Virus record (IMG/VR): IMGVR_UViG_3300013014_000120
Location: 1 to 25,458 of that record
Source: a virus
Strand: one strand, 5' to 3'
Length of the DNA: 25,458 nucleotides
Of this stretch, positions 20,032 to 25,458 are shown in pieces; within the stretch, counting starts at the first letter, position 1, and every line of letters begins with the position of its first letter. Position numbers and translations under genes: made by a program. The notes beneath the pieces were generated by a model that saw nothing but the letters and a program-made list of their open reading frames with translations, made no database searches and was not told the DNA's origin.

Positions 20032-20206
20032 TGTCTTTACTCAGATAGTATATTACTTTAACACGCTCTAAGGCTTCTTGTAAAGTAGGATTGGTCAGGG
20101 CCGCACGATGAATATTTCCCCACAGTTGATTTTCTCTAATCTCCTCGATTAAACTTTCTCTTCGCAGGCTTACACTAGCATCTTGAGATTTGTGAGCATA
20201 GGCCAT
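20012..20206 (-). CDS. conserved small helical protein, 64 aa
   Basis: Start 20206 (MAYAHKSQDASVS) is 2 nt beyond the stop of the upstream gene; a TTG at 20215 is a possible earlier start. The core QLWGNIHRAALTNPTLQEALERVKVIYYLSKD (about 29-60) is a helical segment conserved, from memory, in marine T4-like phages. Function unknown. Translationally linked to the gp62-like gene. Confidence 0.75.
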   Translation of the reverse strand: MAYAHKSQDASVSLRRESLIEEIRENQLWGNIHRAALTNPTLQEALERVKVIYYLSKDNGNRKT

Positions 20207-20208
20207 TT

Positions 20209-20712
20209 TTACCAAGCCTGTGTATAACTGATCAATTCACTTTGACGGCTGACTTCTTTGACAAAATAGGCGCAGAGAGGATTGTCTCCTTCATGTAAGG
20301 GAGTGCAAAGAAGTTGGCCAGGTTTCATTTTGGGGAAATACCATTTGACATCTTGATATACATCAACAATATCAATATCTAAAAATTCCGGACGATAACT
20401 GCTCAATGGGTTAAAGCAGAATGTTTTAAATCCTCTGTCATTGAGGCTAGTCAAAGGCAGCACTTCCATTTCGAGGCCTTCAGTGTCTCCTACAATAGTA
20501 CACCAATCTAGTGGCATGGTAATTTCATGTGATCCGATTTTTAATACCACAGCGGGTCCTGTAAAACTTTCTAAAAAAATCAAAGGAACAAAAAAATAGT
20601 CAGGATTGCTACTGTCGCTATTGTCTAGCACAGCAAATCTCAGGTCATGTTCTATTTCTTCAGGTAGTTCATTTAGACTGAACATTCGGTCTTCAAGCGT
20701 AAGTATCTGCAT
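20209..20712 (-). CDS. conserved T4-like phage protein, 167 aa
   Basis: ATG 20712 overlaps the uvsW stop (TAATG). The protein is beta-rich, with PLIFLESFTGPAVVLKIGSHEITMPLDWCTIVGD (about 44-77) and LPLTSLNDRGFKTFCFNPLSS (86-106), followed by VKWYFPKMKPGQLLCTPL. This form is conserved beside uvsW in cyanophage-like genomes and not characterised. No catalytic motif is seen. Position suggests a role with UvsW or clamp loading. Confidence 0.75.
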   Translation of the reverse strand: MQILTLEDRMFSLNELPEEIEHDLRFAVLDNSDSSNPDYFFVPLIFLESFTGPAVVLKIGSHEITMPLDWCTIVGDTEGLEMEVLPLTSLNDRGFKTFCFNPLSSYRPEFLDIDIVDVYQDVKWYFPKMKPGQLLCTPLHEGDNPLCAYFVKEVSRQSELISYTQAW

Positions 20713-22169
20713 TATTGGTATTTTACCTTTTCTATTGTAAATGGATAGTGAGCATCTTTATAAAATTTCTTGCGTTCTGTAAGATGTCTTTTGGCGTATT
20801 TGGTAGCTGCGGTTATGTCCCAGATTTGGACACTGTCTTTGTCGTCGGCTTTCCTAATTCCTCGTCCAATGCTTTGAATAACTCTAACAAAACTTTTTCC
20901 TGGTTCCAGCAAGACCAGATTAAAAATCCTGGGGATATTAATCCCAACGGCAGCAACGCCATAAGTGGCCACGATAAGTTTATTGTCGCTAGTTTTGATT
21001 TCATCATATTCTTCTTTCCTATCCTTAGTTTTAACTTCCCCTGATACAAATACTCCATCTGGGATCTGTTCAATGAGAAATTTGCCACTTTCAATCCTAT
21101 CTACCAATACCAGGGTATTTCCTGACTCAGTAATCTTCTTGATCATATTGGCAATATAGGTCATTCTGTTTTCATCAGTGACCAAATATTTCAATTCTTC
21201 TTGGTAGCCGCTAAATTCTTTCCATTCAGCAGTCTGTACAATATTTACATGACAATCACTAAGGACACCACGTTGTTGTAAATCATAGGCACTGACACGA
21301 TTTATCACATCTCCTAGACTGGCCCGTAGTGCTTGATACTCATGTTCAGCTTTTGGAATAGTGCCAGTTAGTCCCCAACGAATTGGTGCCTGACTTAAAT
21401 TCTGTGTCAGCAGTTTTTTTAATACGTCAGCTTTGGCCATATGTACTTCATCAACTACTACAGTTTGAACGCCGTCTAAAAATTCTGCTAGTGTTAATAA
21501 TTCTGTATCGTCATGCGATTTTTTGTCTAAAATATTCAAACTTTGCCAAGTACAAATAGTGTGCGTTCTATTTAGATCTTTGCGGTCTCCATAATAAACT
21601 CCTACGTCTAATTGGCAGTTGATAAAATCTTCTTCGGTCTGTTCCACAAGACTTTTGTTGGGCACAATGGTTATAGTTCGACCATATTTTTCACAGATTT
21701 TTGCCAATGTTGCGGTAATAATGGTTTTGCCTGCACCGGTGGCCACTTCCTGCAGACATTGTGGATTATCTAAAAAATTATTGATCACAGTACATTGATA
21801 ATCACGTAAGCGGATTGGTTTCCCCTCCATTACGTGTCCTTTAGGCCAGGCTAAATCTCCCCAAAAATCTTCAGAAATTTTGGTGAATTCTAGGGGAGGA
21901 CTGGTCCTTAGATCTTCTACCTCAATATAGTAATTACGTTCTTCAAGGAACGACAGAGCTTGTTCCAGCATACTGATATAGGTGGTTCCACCTAGACCAA
22001 AAAAGTTGATGCTGCCATCCCATCTTCCTAGTCGATAACTGGGCCTATATCTGGCCGTAGGGTCCTCATACTTGAATTTTTTAACCAAAGCCTTGCGAGT
22101 ATCTAAATCTAAATTTAGAAATTTACAATTGACTTCATCAAGTATTTTAAGATGTGCTGTTTTGCTCAT
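20712..22169 (-). CDS. uvsW: UvsW DNA/RNA helicase
   Basis: 485 aa from ATG 22169; a TTG three codons earlier is not needed. An N-terminal domain (1-115, with YRLGRWDGSINFF) precedes SF2 motifs: Q-like LRDYQ (121-125), Walker A ATGAGKT (143-149), DEVH (240-243), LTGT (267-270), and QSIGRGIR near 435 as motif VI. T4 UvsW unwinds D-loops, Holliday junctions and R-loops and shifts replication from origins to recombination. Its start overlaps the upstream gene by 4 nt (ATGA). Confidence 0.94.
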   Translation of the reverse strand: MSKTAHLKILDEVNCKFLNLDLDTRKALVKKFKYEDPTARYRPSYRLGRWDGSINFFGLGGTTYISMLEQALSFLEERNYYIEVEDLRTSPPLEFTKISEDFWGDLAWPKGHVMEGKPIRLRDYQCTVINNFLDNPQCLQEVATGAGKTIITATLAKICEKYGRTITIVPNKSLVEQTEEDFINCQLDVGVYYGDRKDLNRTHTICTWQSLNILDKKSHDDTELLTLAEFLDGVQTVVVDEVHMAKADVLKKLLTQNLSQAPIRWGLTGTIPKAEHEYQALRASLGDVINRVSAYDLQQRGVLSDCHVNIVQTAEWKEFSGYQEELKYLVTDENRMTYIANMIKKITESGNTLVLVDRIESGKFLIEQIPDGVFVSGEVKTKDRKEEYDEIKTSDNKLIVATYGVAAVGINIPRIFNLVLLEPGKSFVRVIQSIGRGIRKADDKDSVQIWDITAATKYAKRHLTERKKFYKDAHYPFTIEKVKYQ

Positions 22170-23365
22170 AATTCCCAAAAATTAATTTCTTTTAGAACGT
22201 TTGATTTAGGAGTTTTATCCCAAACTTCAATAATATTTGACTGTGTGTTCAAAAAATCTCTAGATGAATAATGTGTTTGAAAGTTGCTGAAATTTACAAC
22301 GCAATGAAAATGAATTTTTGACTCAATCACTGGTTTGGGGATTTTCTGACTGATCAGTACTGCACGAGTTTTTGCTGTTAGCGGTAAATTTAGTCCATTT
22401 TCTCGCACGTAATCATTAAATTCTTTACCGTGTTCTGATGGTAGCCTAAAAAGCACCGAGATCTCTTCTTCCTTAATGTTCATGCTTCGTAAAATATCAA
22501 TAACTTGTTCTGTGACGTCAAATTCTCGACCACCTGGAATAAAGAAAATACAGGGGGTAAGGTATTTTAGCAGTTTTTTTAAACAATAAACAGTGTTTTC
22601 TTCCAGGCTGAGAATAAAATGATCTTTGGTATCATATTTTAAAAATTTTCTAACCAGAGGATCGATGTCAATACTTTGCAGTTGTTGTTCAACTGCATCT
22701 GACCAGGTAAAGATCCCCAGTTTTCTTGCCAAAAACAGAGATTCTACTAAATTTTCAGAGTCAGGTTGAACCATTTTATCTACAACATTGATAAATTTAT
22801 ATTTTTCATTTTCGATTACAACCATGGGCACATATTTTTCAACATTTTTTTTAATCTCGACCACCTGAGAGGCATACCCTGCAAATTCTTCACAGAATTC
22901 AAATTTTTTCTCAGTTCCTAACGAGGCTAAAAAATCAATATTTTCTGCATCGACAGAAAATATCCAATATTTTTCTTCTGCATCCCAAATTGCTAAATTT
23001 AGCTGGGATTTTGCTGATCGAATTTTACCAATAATGCTGTCATCGAACGGAAATTCAACCTTTATAATTTTTCCATGATCTTTATGCTGGACAATTGATA
23101 TTTTTTTTGTAGAATTTGCAATTCTTATGGGATATCTAAATACTGGAGTATTCAAATATGGCATAATATCTTTTGATAACGCAGAACTCATTGCAATAAC
23201 ATGTTTTTTTAAAATTTTTACTGCAATATTGGCCTGTTTTTGAGTCAAGGCTTTCCCTTGACTGATTTGATCGCTAAAACTACTAACCAAATTGAAATCC
23301 CAAGTGGTCATGTTGTTAACCATGACGTTATGAGAAAGAAAAAAAATTAAAGATTCGATATCCAT
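22166..23365 (-). CDS. helicase-operon protein with HARP-like segment, 399 aa
   Basis: ATG 23365 lies 7 nt after a consensus -10, so it is probably leaderless. The segment KVEFPFDDSIIGKIRSAKSQLNLAIWDAEEKYWIFSVDAENIDFLASL (about residues 103-150) matches the pattern of HARP domains (aromatic, basic-patterned strand then WxF) found in SMARCAL1-type annealing helicases. The C-terminal third (TKTRAVLISQKIPK..., HFHCVVNF) looks like the second lobe of a helicase fold, but no Walker A or DEAD/H motif is visible. It may be a helicase-derived partner of UvsW. Weak family assignment. Confidence 0.6.
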   Translation of the reverse strand: MDIESLIFFLSHNVMVNNMTTWDFNLVSSFSDQISQGKALTQKQANIAVKILKKHVIAMSSALSKDIMPYLNTPVFRYPIRIANSTKKISIVQHKDHGKIIKVEFPFDDSIIGKIRSAKSQLNLAIWDAEEKYWIFSVDAENIDFLASLGTEKKFEFCEEFAGYASQVVEIKKNVEKYVPMVVIENEKYKFINVVDKMVQPDSENLVESLFLARKLGIFTWSDAVEQQLQSIDIDPLVRKFLKYDTKDHFILSLEENTVYCLKKLLKYLTPCIFFIPGGREFDVTEQVIDILRSMNIKEEEISVLFRLPSEHGKEFNDYVRENGLNLPLTAKTRAVLISQKIPKPVIESKIHFHCVVNFSNFQTHYSSRDFLNTQSNIIEVWDKTPKSNVLKEINFWEL

Positions 23366-23371
23366 ATTGCT

Positions 23372-23409
23372 ATTATACAGAAAAAACGAGGGGAAGTCAA
23401 TTCCCCTCG
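23372..23409 (-). terminator. terminator fused with a promoter
   Basis: On the minus strand CGAGGGGAA (23409-23401), loop TTGAC, TTCCCCTCG (23395-23387) and a run of six T (23386-23381) form a strong rho-independent terminator for the upstream genes. The loop with the next T is the -35 TTGACT (23400-23395) of a promoter with a 17-bp spacer and TATAAT (23377-23372), reading into ATG 23365 with leaderless geometry. Confidence 0.92.
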
Positions 23410-23412
23410 GTG

Positions 23413-23868
23413 TTACAAACTGATATCTTCTAAACCAGCGGTTCTTAATTTGATAATGTTACTCAATTGCCACTGTTTGATATCAATGGCCTTGATAATG
23501 CCTAACCATTGATTACGTAGCATGGCAAATTCATTGATAATTTTTTCCATATCAACAACATCATCTTCGCCATCCACATATTTTTCTACATCTCTGCTGC
23601 TCAATGCTCTTTGATAGTTTTCTAGATATTTTTTAAAGATTCTGCTGCGAATCCTACGTAATTCAATGTTGAGAAATTCTAGTATGGCCTCAATTTCTTG
23701 AAGTTGATTAAACCTATGCTCAACGATTCCGGGGAGAGCAGCAGAAGCTCGTTCTATATTACCAGAAATTTTTGATTCAATTTTAGCATGAGTTAATTCT
23801 TGATAAAAATATTCTATACAGTCAGGCAGGGCAGCAAGGTCCCTGCTGACCTTTGAATACCATGTCAT
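23413..23868 (-). CDS. uvsY: UvsY-like recombination mediator
   Basis: 151 aa from ATG 23868; a TTG one codon earlier is the alternative. Highly helical and charged, with ERASAALPGIVEHRFNQLQEIEAIL (about 38-62), LRRIRSRIFKKYLENYQRALSSRDVEKYVDGEDDVVDM, and a C-terminal helix ending IIKLRTAGLED. Length and the helical pattern at the end resemble T4 UvsY (137 aa), which loads UvsX onto SSB-coated ssDNA; sequence identity to T4 is low. The neighbour genes uvsX and uvsW support the call. The terminator follows directly. Confidence 0.65.
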   Translation of the reverse strand: MTWYSKVSRDLAALPDCIEYFYQELTHAKIESKISGNIERASAALPGIVEHRFNQLQEIEAILEFLNIELRRIRSRIFKKYLENYQRALSSRDVEKYVDGEDDVVDMEKIINEFAMLRNQWLGIIKAIDIKQWQLSNIIKLRTAGLEDISL

Positions 23869-24125
23869 CAATAATCCTCATCTTCCTCGTAACAATCCCG
23901 ATCTTCCTCATCGTCCTCAGAGTCATAACCTCCTTCTTCATCAACTACCAATTCAATAGCTGAATCAAGATGGGGATCGAACCCTGCTAGATTTTCGATA
24001 ACGCTTAATTCTACATCACGACCGAGAAGAAAATCAATGAACTGTGCTGCCGCATTTTCACGATTTTTTTCCGGAACATATTCCTTAAAAGTGTCCCAAA
24101 TTCCAATGATAACATCTTCTTCCAT
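23868..24125 (-). CDS. acidic-tailed conserved protein between uvsX and uvsY, 85 aa
   Basis: ATG overlaps the uvsX stop (TAATG). MEEDVIIGIWDTFKEYVPEKNRENAAAQFIDFL (1-33) is helical, and the final 25 residues are almost all Asp/Glu/Tyr (EDDEEDRDCYEEDEDY). Such a gene follows uvsX in many marine T4-like phages. The acid tail may mimic nucleic acid or modulate UvsX. No tested function is known to me. Confidence 0.75.
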   Translation of the reverse strand: MEEDVIIGIWDTFKEYVPEKNRENAAAQFIDFLLGRDVELSVIENLAGFDPHLDSAIELVVDEEGGYDSEDDEEDRDCYEEDEDY

Positions 24126-25183
24126 TACGATTCCTCCGTGGTTTCAACCGTTGCTAGTGGAATAGTCAAAGCCGAATTATCCCATTCCAGCATGATTGTC
24201 ATTAATTTATCTTCTGTCCAATTTTTTCTAAATTCAGAGCCGATTTCTCCGGTCTTTTTACTGACATATTGTAGCTTATTTCCGCTCTTTGTCAATATGC
24301 CTAGTTTTTCAAATAAATCAACAAGCCCGCTAGTAGGACTCATTCCGGTCGAATAAGGAATTTTAACTTGGACAGTTTCAAAAGGTTTAGCATAACGAGT
24401 TTTCATGATCTTACAGGCCGATCTAATACCTAACACATCACTAACTTTGTTACCATCCTCATCCTCTTTGAGTTTAAGTTTTTTCATGGCAACCACGATA
24501 GAACTTGCGTAAACGAAGCCTTGACCACCTGAAATTTTGTCGTCAGGATCAAACATATCTTGGCTAGCATATGTGTGATTAGTAGCAACCAATCCTACAT
24601 TATGACTACCAAACATATTAACACAGTTACGAACAAGTGCGGTTAGTGCTTTAGGCTTACGGCCCATATCACCTTTTAGGTCTCCTGCTTCAAATTGATT
24701 AACGTCAGTTGGAGTCAGCAACATGCCCAAACTATCAATGACAAAAAGAACTTTGGGTCGTTCTTCTGCCGGCATGAGTTTGTATTCTTTCATAAACTCA
24801 TGGATAGTTTTGGCTACATCGTCAATCATGGCCATGTTGAGTTTGAGCAGTTTATCTTCGTGTGTATCAACACCCAAGTCCAGTAACCATTTTTCGTCCA
24901 GAGCGTTTTCTGTATCTACAAGAACGACATAAATTCCTTGTTCTTGAGCATGACGAATAATATTGCCAGAACAAATGTAACTCTTACCAGCACCACTTTC
25001 ACCGGCAAACACCGTGACTTTACCTAGTGGAATACCTTTGAAAAAGTCCCCACTGATAAGATAGTTTAGGGCGTAGTTGCCTGTACTGACCCAATCAGTG
25101 GGATCGTTAAAACCAATACCAAGCCCGTCAATGGACTTGGTAAGGCTTTTGCGAAATTTTGTAATATCAAAAGCCTTACCCAT
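24125..25183 (-). CDS. uvsX: UvsX RecA-like recombinase
   Basis: 352 aa. Walker A GESGAGKS (61-68), Walker B VLFVIDS (145-151), and a RecA loop region (QFEAGDLKGDMGRKPKAL, about 163-180) with TNHTYAS as the switch Asn/His stretch, followed by GGQGF. Size and motif order are those of T4-type UvsX rather than bacterial RecA. It forms filaments on ssDNA and drives strand exchange for repair and recombination-dependent replication. It is next to a small gene upstream and the UvsY group downstream in one operon. Confidence 0.95.
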   Translation of the reverse strand: MGKAFDITKFRKSLTKSIDGLGIGFNDPTDWVSTGNYALNYLISGDFFKGIPLGKVTVFAGESGAGKSYICSGNIIRHAQEQGIYVVLVDTENALDEKWLLDLGVDTHEDKLLKLNMAMIDDVAKTIHEFMKEYKLMPAEERPKVLFVIDSLGMLLTPTDVNQFEAGDLKGDMGRKPKALTALVRNCVNMFGSHNVGLVATNHTYASQDMFDPDDKISGGQGFVYASSIVVAMKKLKLKEDEDGNKVSDVLGIRSACKIMKTRYAKPFETVQVKIPYSTGMSPTSGLVDLFEKLGILTKSGNKLQYVSKKTGEIGSEFRKNWTEDKLMTIMLEWDNSALTIPLATVETTEES

Positions 25184-25184
25184 A

Positions 25185-25394
25185 TCAGTCGTCCCTTGGC
25201 ATTTCTGTAGCTTCTTGTACTAGAGCAGTCAGTTGTGATAAATCGGAGACCATAATTTTTGCAGACTTATAGTCACCTTCCTCATCGCGACCTGAGATTT
25301 CAAACAAGTAGCCATTGTCATACATATTGACAGTGAATGATTCACTTACCTTGGCAAGTTTATCGCCAATCGAAGAGATTGATTTTTTGGTCAT
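25185..25394 (-). CDS. small protein upstream of uvsX, 69 aa
   Basis: TAGGAG lies 7 nt before ATG 25394. MTKKSISSIGDKLAKVSESFTVNMYDNGYLFEISGRDEEGDYKSA... looks like a small beta-sheet domain with a helical end (LTALVQEATEM). One base separates its stop from the uvsX ATG. Conserved, from memory, in this position in marine T4-like phages. Function unknown. Confidence 0.75.
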   Translation of the reverse strand: MTKKSISSIGDKLAKVSESFTVNMYDNGYLFEISGRDEEGDYKSAKIMVSDLSQLTALVQEATEMPRDD

Positions 25395-25406
25395 AGCAAT
25401 CTCCTA

Positions 25407-25458
25407 TTAAGTTGATTGACGTTTGCGAATCATAGCAATGATGTCTGCGGCACGGCCG
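25407..25458 (-). CDS. 3' end of a CDS (partial)
   Basis: A minus-strand frame enters from the right edge and ends at TAA 25409-25407; the visible residues are GRAADIIAMIRKRQST. It stops 12 nt before the ATG of the next gene, whose ribosome site it nearly contacts, so it is likely the next upstream member of the operon. Not identifiable from 16 residues. Confidence 0.6.
   Translation of the reverse strand, partial: GRAADIIAMIRKRQST

Overview
The window looks like part of a large tailed-phage genome of the T4-like (Tevenvirales, myovirus) kind. The right half carries the T4-type replication and recombination set on the minus strand: a UvsX recombinase, a UvsY-like mediator, the UvsW helicase, a gp62-like clamp-loader subunit, a DnaB/gp41-type helicase and a TOPRIM primase. 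T4-late-type promoters (ATAAATA) lie just upstream of several start codons. The host is probably a betaproteobacterium of fresh water or soil. This is inferred from strong sigma-70 promoters and from a circularly permuted, two-piece tmRNA gene whose tag reads ANDEQFALAA. Two-piece tmRNAs are known from Alphaproteobacteria, Cyanobacteria and some Betaproteobacteria, and this tag resembles the betaproteobacterial type. By eye, the left half is richer in G+C than the minus-strand operon on the right.

Layout. (1) 1-8.1 kb, plus strand: about 25 small, tightly packed early-type genes, most of unknown function. They are grouped behind near-consensus promoters, nearly all with exactly 17-bp spacers, and stem-loops often lie against or around the -35 box. 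Recognisable products are a DUF1281/Api92-like protein, zinc-ribbon proteins, an AAA+ ATPase and a GIY-YIG-like protein. (2) 8.1-13.2 kb: a mosaic of single genes on both strands, comprising a sulfotransferase, a zinc-ribbon membrane protein, an HNH endonuclease, a cupin, the tmRNA, a small secreted Ala/Pro/Lys-rich protein, a HAD 5'-nucleotidase, a nucleotidyltransferase-fold protein and a YqgE/AlgH protein. (3) 13.2-16.8 kb: helicase and primase (minus), a probable virion protein (minus) and a conserved small plus-strand gene. (4) 16.8-25.4 kb: one nearly gapless minus-strand operon. It starts with recombination genes (uvsX, a uvsY-like gene, a helicase-related gene, uvsW), continues with a gp62-like gene and conserved unknowns, then an HldE-like heptose-activation trio (cupin, nucleotidyltransferase, PfkB kinase), and ends in a miniature relative of the DnaE polymerase core.

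How it fits together: UvsX/UvsY/UvsW drive recombination-dependent replication, the DnaB-type helicase and primase make the primosome, and the gp62-like subunit would serve clamp loading. The left-hand early genes are probably host-takeover or accessory functions that move as promoter-gene cassettes. The most notable items are the permuted tmRNA behind a late-type promoter, the compact DnaE-like protein that keeps candidate catalytic aspartates, the repeated leaderless-start geometry (ATG exactly 7 nt downstream of the -10 box in five genes, three of them beginning ATGGACAC), and the fusion of terminator or stem-loop with the -35 element.
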